From assembly GCA_951804985.1 (NCBI GenBank), contig OX638134.1, forward strand, positions 2,480,001-2,544,000: DNA of 64,000 nucleotides, read 5' to 3'. This DNA is from Dryomyza anilis (Eukaryota > Arthropoda > Insecta > Diptera > Dryomyzidae). Shown piece after piece: positions 36,185 through 46,266 of this stretch (its first letter is position 1; each line of letters starts with the position of its first letter). Under the pieces are notes generated by a model that worked only from the letters and a program-made list of their open reading frames with translations, was not told the DNA's origin and did no database searches. Made by a program: the position numbers and the translations under genes.

Positions 36185-36795
36185 AGATCGCTGGAACCAA
36201 CAAAAACTAGCGAGCGCGCACTAAATAATCACTCCGTTGCGTTATTGTTCAATGTGCCGGGGAGCAATAATTCAATTTTGTCCAAAGTTCCGCATATGGT
36301 GCTCAACTTAATGTTTACTCTTTTTTTTCTATTTTATTTTTACGCATTTGACATTTTACCCAGCCCTGGGAAAAACCATTTATGGAGCACAGCACCAGTT
36401 TGTGTCTACGGCTTTTTTTCGATTGTCTTCGTTTTTCCATGTATGTTTTTTGTTTGTTTTATTCTCTTTTTAATTGTGTTGCTGTTGAATGATACGAATT
36501 GACTTATTAACTTGACTTATTAACTTAACTTAACTTGACTTATTAATTTCATCATTTGTTGTATTTTTCAGTGCGCAACGGAGGTTTTCAGCTGACTGCG
36601 CGCGCTATAGTTTGACGCGTTTATCGACGCAATCTACGCAGTTCGAATTTCGAAGGCAAAGTTCGAATTCGAAGGCAAAGTTCGAATGCGTTTTTGTGAA
36701 AACGCATTCATTTTTGTGGTGCGTTGCGTTGATTGATGTTAAAAGGAGAAAAAATAATAATTTCAATTTCTTTTTTCTTATGTGCTTCAACAAGA
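36185..36795. other. Region between the TBC1D31-like exons and the next gene model
   Basis: A frame at 36290-36502 encodes a very hydrophobic stretch (MVLNLMFTLFFLFYFYAF), probably chance translation of T-rich DNA. Around 36515-36545 'acttattaacttg' is tandemly repeated. The GC-richer 36580-36720, with repeated 'aaggcaaagttcgaat', could be the leader of the gene model that follows. Confidence 0.4.
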
Positions 36796-37672
36796 ATGGA
36801 CAATGGAGGTAATTTTTTTTTATAATATTTATAAATTTTAAAAATGATAAATTCTCATTTACAAAATCTTTATAGATCATTCCATTTTTGATCGATGATA
36901 AGAAAATGTAAATCTATTAATTGATATGTTAACTTTAAAAATGTATCAATTACTTTTTCTAATAATTACCAACAAAGTTGAAATTTAAGATTTGCATAAA
37001 AATGTATATTTTGTTTTTTTCAGACAATGTGGAAGTGGCAGCGGAACAAGTGGAAGGTAATTTTTATTTTATTTAATTTTATGATTAATTATATTTTATT
37101 TATTTTGGCAATTTAATTATTTAATATATTCAATTTGATGAATTTTAAAAGTTAAAATATCAATTAATAGATTTACATTTTCTTATCATGTGGTAAAAAA
37201 TTGAGATCAGACAGATTAATAAATATTTTTTGTAAATGAATATTTGGTATTTTGAAAATGTATATGTATATATGATATATACAATAAATATAAATTAATA
37301 ATTTTTGTTTCTTTTTTTTCAGAAAACATGGAGACGGCAGTGGCTCAAGTGGTGGAACTGTGCAGAGCCCCGGGCAAACCAAGAGGTGGCTTGCGGCGAA
37401 AAAACTTTATCAAAACTAATTTTGTACGTGTAGTTGGGGGTAGTACACAAAATGATGATGCCACAAAAGATCAGATGATAAAAATATTTTTGGATTACTA
37501 TAACAAAAAATTCATGGGTCCACCCAAACAAAAAAAAAAAAAAAAAAAAAATTATTGGTCTAGAAAAAAATGGGGTGGACCAAAAGACCAAGACCCACCA
37601 CCACCACCTGCACCACCTGCACCACCTGCACCACCTGCACCACCAACTGCACAATTAAGTGCAATGAAATAA
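36796..37672 (+). CDS. Predicted novel 131-aa protein, Lys- and Pro-rich
   Basis: The family is not recognised. Three exons, 36796-36808, 37024-37056 and 37323-37672, share phase 1 and canonical GT-AG borders with good polypyrimidine tracts. The protein begins MDNGDNVEVAAEQVEE, then NMETAVAQVVELCRAPGKPR. The 11-residue product of the 33-nt micro-exon (NVEVAAEQVE) is echoed by the start of exon 3 (NMETAVAQVVE), as if an exon had been duplicated. The middle has RRKNFIKTNFVRVVGG and DQMIKIFLDYYNKKFMG. A run of lysines (poly-A) and a (PPA)n tract precede the end TAQLSAMK. The stop codon lies at the edge of a 1.9-kb palindrome. It may be a lineage-specific gene, or an exonised repeat; the matching phases of three independent splice pairs argue for a real transcript. 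Confidence 0.45.
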
Positions 37673-39591
37673 TGCAGCGATGGTGAGAAAAAATTGTGTT
37701 CTTCTTCTTGGTTGAGATGAATTACTTTTTTAATGTGTCGCATTCAAATTCAAAATTTAAACTGCTGAATATTATTTATGTACAAAATTTGTAAGAAATA
37801 CTTGTGATATATGTTTTAAAATATCACTAAAAATTAAAATTTCAGCAAAATTCAATTATTCTTTTAAAAATATTATTATTCTACTAAAAATTAATTTTTT
37901 CACTCAATATTTAATTTTTCACAAAAAAAAATGTTTCAATAAAAATGCAGAGTTTTTCAACAAAAATTTATTTTTCACAATAAATTCAAATTTTCACATA
38001 AATTCAAATTTTCATTAAAAATTCAAATTTTCACTAAAAATTAAAATTTTCACTAAAAATTCAAATTTTCACTAAAAATTCAAATTTTCACTAAAAATTC
38101 AAAATTCACTAAAAATTCAAATTTTCACTAAAAATTCACATTTTCAAAAATTGAATTTTTAGTGAAAAATTGAATTTTTAGTGAAAAATTGAATTTTTAG
38201 TGAAAAATTGAATTTTTATTGAAAAATTAAATTTCTAGTTGGTGCGGTTGGAGGCGCATCTGAAGGCAACACATCACATCGATCCAGAGTATTATTAGAT
38301 AAATATTACTTAGTTACTTAGTTTTAATGCATGTTTTTGCATTTTGTTGAAATTGTTTTCATTTTTACAAGCTTTTATTTATTTTAATGTTAACTTTATT
38401 TTTAGTTTGCTAATTAGTTCGCTAATTAATGTAGCAAAAATTGAAATAAAAAATCTATAAACATCACACAATGTAATAACTAGTTTTATTATAAAAATTT
38501 TAATAAACAAATATTTATTTAAATTTATTTAAATTTTTAAATTTAGAATCAACGTTAAAAAAAAATGTTTTTGAAAATTTTAATTTAAAGTGAAATATTG
38601 AATATTTAGAAAACATTTTTTATAGTGAAAATTTGATTATTTATGAAGAAAATTTTAGTGAAAATTGGAAATTTTAGAAAAATTTAAATTTTTAGTGAAA
38701 ATATAAATTTTTAGTGAAAATTTGAATTTTTAGTGAAAATGTGGATTTTTGGTGAAAATGTGAATGTTTAGTAAAAATGTGAATTTTTAGTGAAAATTTG
38801 GATTTTTTGTAAAAATGTGAATTTTTAGTAAAAATGTGAATTTTTAGTAAAAATTTGAATTTTTAGTAAAAATTTGAATTTTTAGGAAAAATTTGAATTT
38901 TTAGTAAAAATTTGAATTTTTAGTAAAAAATTGAATTTTTTAGTGAAAATGTGAATTTTTAGTAAAAATTTGAATTTTTAGTGAAAATGTGGATTTTTAG
39001 TAAAAATTTGAATTTTTAGTGAAAATGTGGATTTTTAGTAAAAATTTGAATTTTTAGTAAAAAATTGAATTTTTTAGTGAAAATGTGAATTTTTAGTAAA
39101 AATTTGAATTTTTAGTGAAAATTTGAATTTTTAGTGAAAATTTGAATTTTTAGTGAATTTTGAATTTTTAGTGAAAATTTGAATTTTTAGTGAAAATTTG
39201 AATTTTTAGTGAAAATTTTAATTTTTAGTGAAAATTTGAATTTTTAATGAAAATTTGAATTTATGTGAAAATTTGAATTTATTGTGAAAAATAAATTTTT
39301 GTTGAAAAACTCTGCATTTTTATTGAAACATTTTTTTTTGTGAAAAATTAAATATTGAGTGAAAAAATTAATTTTTAGTAGAATAATAATATTTTTAAAA
39401 GAATAATTGAATTTTGCTGAAATTTTAATTTTTAGTGATATTTTAAAACATATATCACAAGTATTTCTTACAAATTTTGTACATAAATAATATTCAGCAG
39501 TTTAAATTTTGAATTTGAATGCGACACATTAAAAAAGTAATTCATCTCAATCAAGAAGAAGAACACAATTTTTTCTCACCATCGCTGCATT
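37671..39591. repeat. Large palindrome with about 470-bp gap-free arms
   Basis: The left arm 37671 to about 38140 and the right arm about 39122-39591 are reverse complements with constant coordinate sum (about 77262), so no indels separate them. Landmarks include AATGCAGCGATGGTGAG versus CTCACCATCGCTGCATT, and TTCTTCTTCTTGGTTGAGA-type sequence mirrored. The 980-bp centre holds a GC-richer patch (38240-38280) and a 17-18-bp tandem repeat. The right arm continues into unique promoter-like DNA that has a diverged copy at 41.1 kb, so the left arm is probably an inverted copy of that upstream segment. Confidence 0.9.
38660..39290. repeat. AT-rich satellite-like array, unit AAAATTTGAATTTTTAGTG
   Basis: More than 25 head-to-tail units of 17-18 bp with small variations (gtgaaaatgtggattttt, gtaaaaatttgaattttt). 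The same unit in opposite orientation fills 37960-38150. The family recurs in glycosyltransferase intron 5 and at 63880-64000. Confidence 0.9.
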
Positions 39592-40181
39592 GTCCACCAC
39601 TCACTCCCACTTCTCATTCAATGTTTTTGCATAGCGGTGGCGGTCAGTTTAGTGCGAGTCTCGTATCATTTGGTCGTCAATAAAAATTGAATCAGTTGTG
39701 AAAATTGTGTTAATAACTTTTAATAATAATAAAATTAGTTTATAACATGTGAAAATAATACTAAAGTAGTTGAATATGTTAAAATGTTATAAATCTGTGA
39801 AAATAAAGTGCAATTGTGTCTGCAAATCATGATTTGCAAAAGGAAAGAAAAAAAAAACAATTCACAAAGGTGTTTGAAATAAAGATGTGCTCTCACTTCG
39901 CGGTCTCTCTTTGCGATGCGGCGATCTGTTTAATTTGTGTTTTTCGTTTCATTTGTGTAGCAGTTAAAAATGAATAAGTGTCTGTCGAGTAATTTGTTAG
40001 TGATTTTAAATGTTAATAAAAAAGGAGTTATAAAAAATAATAGAATAAGTTAAATAATAAAGAATTGGTGAAAAAATTCAGAGCAAATGCATTTGATGAT
40101 AAAAAGTTTAAAAAGCTAGTAATGAAAATTGAGAAAAGTATATGAATCAAAAGCCAATTAATAAAACAATCATTTTAACTG
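39592..40181 (+). promoter_or_regulatory. Promoter-like leader block, copy 1, ending in a splice donor
   Basis: An Inr-like GGTCAGTTTAG centred on A39646 is followed by a DPE-like GGTCGT at 39672, one base closer than the canonical spacing. The following about 530 bp are AT-rich, leader-like sequence without long frames and end at AACTG|GTAAGA (40181), a good splice donor. A diverged copy of the whole block lies at 41294-41910. This suggests an alternative first exon of a plus-strand gene; no transcript evidence is available here. Confidence 0.45.
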
Positions 40182-40255
40182 GTAAGATTTTTATTTGTTG
40201 GTGCAATGTTTGAATTTTTATTGGCATTATTTTATTTAAATTTAATATACATATT

Positions 40256-40900
40256 TAGAATTTTTTAAATACCGGAAGCATTATTGTGAATATTGTTCTT
40301 ATGAATGCGTACGGTTGGTGTACAAACTAATGAAAATTGTGAATATTATCAATACTATTGTGATGCACCTCGTGCATTTGCTAAAACAATCGTTGTCACT
40401 ACTAATTTCAGCTTTTCTCAAAATAAAATTGTGTTGTAACATTTTTTTAAAATAAAATTTAATTTTAGTAAAAATTAAATTTTTAATTAAAAATTGAATT
40501 TTTAGTGGAAAATTGAATTTATAGTGAAAAATTTAATTTTTAGTGAAATATTGAATTTATAGTAAAAATTTGAATATTTGGTGAAAATTTGAATTTTTAG
40601 TAAACAAATTTAATTTTTAGTTAAAAATTGATTTTTTATCGAAAAATTTAATTTTTTTAGTGAAAAATTGAATTTTTAGTGAAAATGTAAAATACATATT
40701 TTGAATTTTTTAAATACCGGAAGCATTATTGTGAATATTGTTCTTATTAATGCATACGGTTGGTGTACAAACTAATGCAAATTGTGAATATTGTTAATAC
40801 TATTGTGAAGGACCTCGTGCATTTGCTAAAACAATCGTTGTCACTACTAATTTCAGCTTTTCTGAAAATTAAATTGTGTTGTAACATTTTTTTTTAATTA
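40256..40900 (+). repeat. Direct duplication of a 180-bp segment, 452 bp apart
   Basis: The segment near 40256-40440 recurs near 40708-40890 with a few substitutions. Shared phrases include TACCGGAAGCATTATTGTGA, GGTTGGTGTACAAACTAATG and CTCGTGCATTTGCTAAAAC. AT-rich satellite-like units separate the copies. Together with the flanking promoter-like blocks this shows segmental duplication across 39.4-41.9 kb. Confidence 0.85.
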
Positions 40901-41293
40901 AAATTTAATTTTAGTAAAAATTGAATTTTTAGTTTAAAAATTTAATTTTTAGTGAAATATTGAATTTATAGTAAAAATTTAAATTTTTTGTGATAATTTG
41001 AATTACTAGTAAACAAATTTAATTTTTAGTGAAAATTTGAATATTTTCATTAAAAATAGTAAAAATTGAATTTTTAGTAGAATGATAATATTTTTAAAAT
41101 AATAACATCATTTTTCTGAAATTTTAATATTATTTTATTTTAAAACATATACATATCACAAGTATTTCATACAAAGTATGTACATAAATTAAATTCAGCA
41201 GTTTGAATTTTGAATGCAACTCATTAAAAAACGTAATTTATCTTCATCAAGAAGAAGAACAACATTTTGTCTCCCGTTTAATGTACTCACCTG

Positions 41294-41910
41294 CTCTGCA
41301 TTGTCCACCACTCACTCCCACTTCTCATTCAATGTTTTTGCATAGCGGTGGTGGTGGTCAGTTTAGTGCGTGCCTCGTGTCATTTGGTCGTCAATAAAAA
41401 TTGAATCAGTTGTGAAAATTGTGTTAATAAGTTATATTAATATTAAAATTTGTGTATAACATGTGAAAATAATAATAAAGTAGTTGAATATGTTAAATTG
41501 TTATAAATTTGAGAAAATGAAGTGCAATTGAGTCTGCAAATCATGAGTTGCAAACGGAAAAAAGTACAAAAAATGCACAAAGGTGTTTGACATAAAAATG
41601 TGCTCTCCGTGAAGTGTCTCTCTTTGCGATGCGGTGATCTGTTTAATTTGTGTTTTTCGTTTCTTTTGTGTAGCATTTAAAAATGAATAAGTGTCTCTTT
41701 GGCAATTTGTTTGTGATGTTAATTTAAAAAATGTTTCTAAAATATATACTCGCGAAATAATAAAAAATTGAAAATTAGTGAATAATAAAGAATTCGTGAA
41801 AAAATTCAGGGTAAATGCATCTGTTGATAGAAAGTTTAAAAAAGCTTGAAATTAAAATTTGCATTTTTGCATGAATCATATACAAATTAATAAAACAATA
41901 ATTTTAACAG
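41294..41910 (+). promoter_or_regulatory. Promoter-like leader block, copy 2, ending in a splice donor
   Basis: This is the diverged copy of 39592-40181. The Inr-like GGTCAGTTTAG (A41360) and DPE-like GGTCGT (41386) are kept at identical spacing, as are TGTCCACCACTCACTCCCAC and TGCATAGCGGTGG upstream. The block ends AACAG|GTGGGA (41910), again a usable donor, although the donor bases differ. Conservation of the core while the surrounding AT-rich DNA has diverged is suggestive of function but not proof. Confidence 0.45.
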
Positions 41911-43619
41911 GTGGGATTTTGATTTTTGTTGCAATCCATTTTTTTTGTTTGTAAAAAAATTATTTTGAAATAAATATTTTAATTTTTAAGTGTAAAATTG
42001 AAGTTTTTGGTGAACAATTAAATTTTTTATTGGAAATTTAATTTTTTAATTTTAAGTAGATGGTTGAATTCTAGTAAAAATTTGTATTTTTTAGTTAAAT
42101 TTTTGAATTTTTAGTGAAAATGTTGAATTTTTCGTGAAAATATCAATTTTTATATTTAATGCAAGTTCTAATATTTGTAGGAAAATTGAATGTTCTTTCG
42201 TAATAATTTAATTATTCGATAAAAATTTAAATTTTGAGAAAATTTAAATTAGTAAATTGTTAAATTTTATTATTAGTTAATTTTTGATGGTACTTTAACA
42301 AAAATATTAATTTTGACTGAAATTGTTATTAATTTTAATTTAAAAGTGAAATTTTGAATTTTAGTGAACATTTAAATAATTAGTCAAACATTAAATATTT
42401 AATTTTCAGTGAAAATATTTTTTTTTTAAGGAATATTTTTAGTAAAATATGATTTTTTAGTGGAAAATTACAAAAAAAAAAATAAAAATTAAATTCTGCG
42501 AAAAATATTATTTTAATAAAATGAAAATCCTATTTTCCAAAATATCTATTTAAAATGGATATATCTTCTTTTTTATTTTATGGTTTATTTTGGCAAGATA
42601 AATAAAATAACATTTTTCGCAGAATTTTAAGTAAGACAAAATTTCCACTAAATATTTATATTTCACTAAAAATTCAAATTTTCTTTAAAAAAAATTAAAA
42701 TTTCACTACAAATTAAATATTTAATTTTTAAACAATTATTTAATGGTCACCAAAAACAAAAAAAAATCCTGAAAGTGAATTAAAATTGTTCACAAGAAAA
42801 AATAAATCCAGAAAAAATAAATCTCGTATTTTTGTTAAAAATACAATTGTTATCCAAAAATTTAACAGAAATTGAAATTTTGACCAAACAAAAATTATTA
42901 AATCAAAAAAAATAATTAAACAATTATTTAATGGTCACCAAAAACAAAAAAATTCCCTGAAATTGAATTAAAATTGTTCACAAAATATGCCACAAAAAAT
43001 AAAACTCGTATTTTTGTTAAAAATAAAATTTAACAGAAATTGATATTTTGATCAAAAAAAAATTATTAAATCAATTTCCACTAAAAATTAAAATTTACTC
43101 AAAAAATTTTATTTTTTTTAATAATTAAATATTTGAGGCATTTAAAAATTGTTTTACAAAAAATCAAATCATAATATTAACAGTTACATATTTTTATAAT
43201 GATAAAATCTTTGTTTAATTTGAATAAATAAATTTTAATCTTTAAAGTCTCTTTAAGTATAGTATTAAATATTAAACATACAAAACCTATTGACGTATAA
43301 TTCTAGAGAAAGCCAATTTTAAAAATAAAATCTCCTTTTTGACATTTTAATATATACAAAATTAATTAAAAAAATCAATTTAAATTTTAAAATGAAATAA
43401 AATGTGATTGTGCGTCAATATGACCAAATATAATATCGTCGTTGTAGAACGAAAAGTCAACAAATACATTTTTATGAAAAACTTAAATTTTGAGTTTGTT
43501 GATTAATATTATAAAAAATAATTGATGAATTTCAAAAGTTGAAATATCAATTGATAGATTTACATCTTCTTATCATGTGGTAAAAAATTGAAATCGTCGA
43601 TTAAAAATTGACAGATTTA
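41911..43619. other. AT-rich DNA with a hairpin and a tandem duplication
   Basis: No gene is visible. A hairpin spans about 42488-42627 (AAATTCTGCGAAAAAT against ATTTTTCGCAGAATTTT). A direct duplication shares AAACAATTATTTAATGGTCA at about 42720 and 42915. The rest consists of degraded units of the 'aaaatttgaattttta' family. Confidence 0.6.
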
Positions 43620-43880
43620 AAGGGTTTTTTAACAGAGACGCTACAAAAGTAGAGCGACAGGGACTGCAAACGACGCCATATTTCTTGCCGCTATTTTGAC
43701 ATTTCTTTTCAGTAACGTTTGCCATTTTATGATGGAAAGATATACGAATTCGAATTTCGGTAGTAAATTTTAATAAGTTCGACTCATTGTTGGCTCGTAT
43801 ATCTTTCCATTATAAAATGGCAAACCTTACTGAAGAGAAATGTCAAAAGAGCGGAAGAGCGCTCTTATTGAAAAACCCTT
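43620..43880. mobile_element. TA-flanked MITE, family copy 2
   Basis: The ends AAGGGTTTTTTAAC and TTGAAAAACCCTT are flanked by TA on both sides. Inside is a long self-complementary arrangement: GCCATTTTATGATGGAAAGA is mirrored by TCTTTCCATTATAAAATGGC. It is 261 bp, noncoding, and belongs with 7798-8044 and 54369-54628. Confidence 0.85.
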
Positions 43881-44042
43881 TATAAAGATTTTTGTAAATG
43901 AATATTTGGAATTTTTAAAATGTATTTGGTGACTTTTCATTCTATAATGACGATATATAACATTTAAAAATAAAACATTTTTCTAATTACCCAAACTGTC
44001 ATCACTTTAGAACTAAACTAAATTTTCATTCTTTGTTTTCAG

Positions 44043-44255
44043 ATTAACGCGTTGTGTGTTGTGTTCGGTGTATTCGGTGCTCGTTAAAGAAAAATCTTTG
44101 TTCGTGTGTTTCAAAAGTTCTTAATAGAGAAGAGATATTGACTATCTATTCCGAAAACGATTTTTGCTATCAATATCAAATGGGAATACAATTACTTTGA
44201 ACTATCCAAAACATATTCAAAATGTTTTGAATAAAAAATGGAGCTAATTTTCAAA
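44043..44255 (+). other. Candidate spliced exon with an 18-nt first coding segment (MELIFK)
   Basis: A strong acceptor (ttctttgttttcag) at 44042 is followed by 213 bp that are GC-richer than their surroundings, ending in a GTGAGT donor at 44256. An ATG at 44238 reads MELIFK up to the donor in phase 0. It could be the first coding exon of a plus-strand gene whose 5' leaders are the blocks at 39.6 or 41.4 kb and whose body is downstream or outside the window. An upstream ATG (MGIQLL then stop) would form a short uORF. Confidence 0.4.
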
Positions 44256-46266
44256 GTGAGTAGAATATATATTTATAATTTGTTTATTACTTTGTATATA
44301 TTTGTTTTTTTTTTAATTTATCATTGAATCACTTTACCCAAACTCTTTTTCTATGGTATATAAAATGAAATATAAGACACTCAACCATAAATATGTTTCT
44401 AAGTATTACAAAATCAAAAATTTTCTAAAAAGATCCATTTTTTTTAAATAAAAACAACAGAACATTTATTGAATTTATTATACCTATGTATATTAAAAAA
44501 TAAATTTAAAAAAAACGAAAAAATGCAAATATCTACAGCACATTTATTTCTTAAATAAAAAATGCGTTATAATCACGTTAGCAGCCTACACGCCAGCAAT
44601 CATATAAAATTAAAGCCAGTGGCATGTGTTATATGCCTTTGGATTACAATATCTTAACATAACTTACAGCACCCTAAAGCAAAAGGCAAAAGAAAAAAGA
44701 AATCAAATTTATTAAAATCGCAAACATATTTTTAATTGCAAACACATTCGATTTGTTAAACCACAAGACCGACAGTTAAATTGTGAGGGGAATTGAAAGC
44801 TCTCTACGCATTCTTTTGTACCGACATAACAAAGTATAAAGAACCACGAATCTTATTACTTCACATAGAACACTTCAACTCACATTTGTACCCCACAGCA
44901 TTTGCCGGAAGTGCTTCGCTTTTAAATGGCGTTCGTTAATGCTTAAATAAAAAAGAGTTTTGAATGTGAATTTGAATTCCGGCGCTTGTCTTATGTCCTG
45001 CGCTTTCTCCGCCGCCATGTAGCTGCCTTCGTGGTAAATTCAACACTGCGGCCATATTAACTGACTAAACACAAACGTCAGACAACAACGTGAACGTCAG
45101 CGGACAAAGCCACCTGTAAACCCGGCGCGGCATTAGCGTCAGTCGGGCACAGGAAATGCAACAAGGATTTAATATTCATTTCGCGTGATTTTTCCAACTA
45201 AAGCTAAACAAAACAGAGTAGAAGTCAGAAGTTTAGTACGACTAGCTGTAAGTTGGGTATGGGAAAGGGTTATAGGGTTTGCAATTGCGGTATTTAGAAA
45301 TCCGGAGGAATTATTGCTACAAACTTCATATAAAACATTTCATTCCGGCAAAAGTTCTTTGATTTGGATTTTCCGAAATCTTTATTGGGGAAGGCTGTAG
45401 CTTTTTCAGTTCCACTATTGAGAAATCCAAAAGATTTAATACTAAGAATACCAGAATCATCGTGAGCATGTCAAATTTATCTGGTTTATATCTTAATTGA
45501 TTTGAGGGTTACGGAATTTCGAAATAAATAGTAAAAAGTCAGAACTCGGAGGAATGAAAAAATTGTGTAGTTTGGGATTACGAGAGTTTTGAGAATGCGA
45601 CATGAATAGGGAGAGGGTTTTAAATTACGGAATTCAGAAATCACCTAGTATCCAAAGTATTTGGTTTGCATTAGCACAGAACTACAAGTTTGGGTTTACG
45701 AGAGCTTTGAGGATGCGAGATGGATAAACCACGCAGTACCTAAAGTCAATGTTATATGTAAAAATGTCATTTGTATTGAAAGATATTCAGCTGTACGGAT
45801 TCCAACTACCGGATTTAGAAACCCGGAGAAATAAATTCTAAAAATCTGGAAATAATATTTAGTTTGGAATTCCATAAACTTTACGGATTAATTGTCGGAC
45901 CAATTTCCGAACTTATCACTGGATTTTCAGAATGGTAACCTCTAGTCGCTTGGCGTGTTTGACTCTTTGGCAGGCAGTGAGACAGCAACATGCCACCGAC
46001 GACAGATACATGAGTACAATACAGTCAACGACAAGGCAGGCAATTTTTATATTGTAGTTATTGCAATGCCGCGGGCTAATCTGAGTTTGATTGTAAAATG
46101 ATATTCGCAAGTGAGACAAAAGCCCTTGATGCGGCGCCACTTGTTGTGGTTTTGCGCGCCGTTTTATTTGCCATTTTTATGGACGCGAATCAGGCGCACA
46201 ACTACTGTTGATTGCAAGGCGTTGAAAAATTTAAATACAATTTGTTGTTCGAAAGAAAAATAACAT
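44256..46266. other. Gene-free stretch before the aldehyde oxidase 3' end
   Basis: No gene is supported. A GC-richer island at 44990-45180 could be regulatory. From 45220 to 45880 degenerate phrases recur ('agaaatccggaggaa', 'gtttgggattacgagag', 'gaaacccggagaaataa'), which looks like a decayed tandem repeat. The frames at 45185-45400 and 45916-46140 show no recognisable domain. Confidence 0.5.

Noticed and set aside
37552..37743. Gly-rich minus-strand frame (GGAGGAGGAGG)
   Set aside because: Antisense of the (CCACCTGCA)n tract in the plus-strand gene model.
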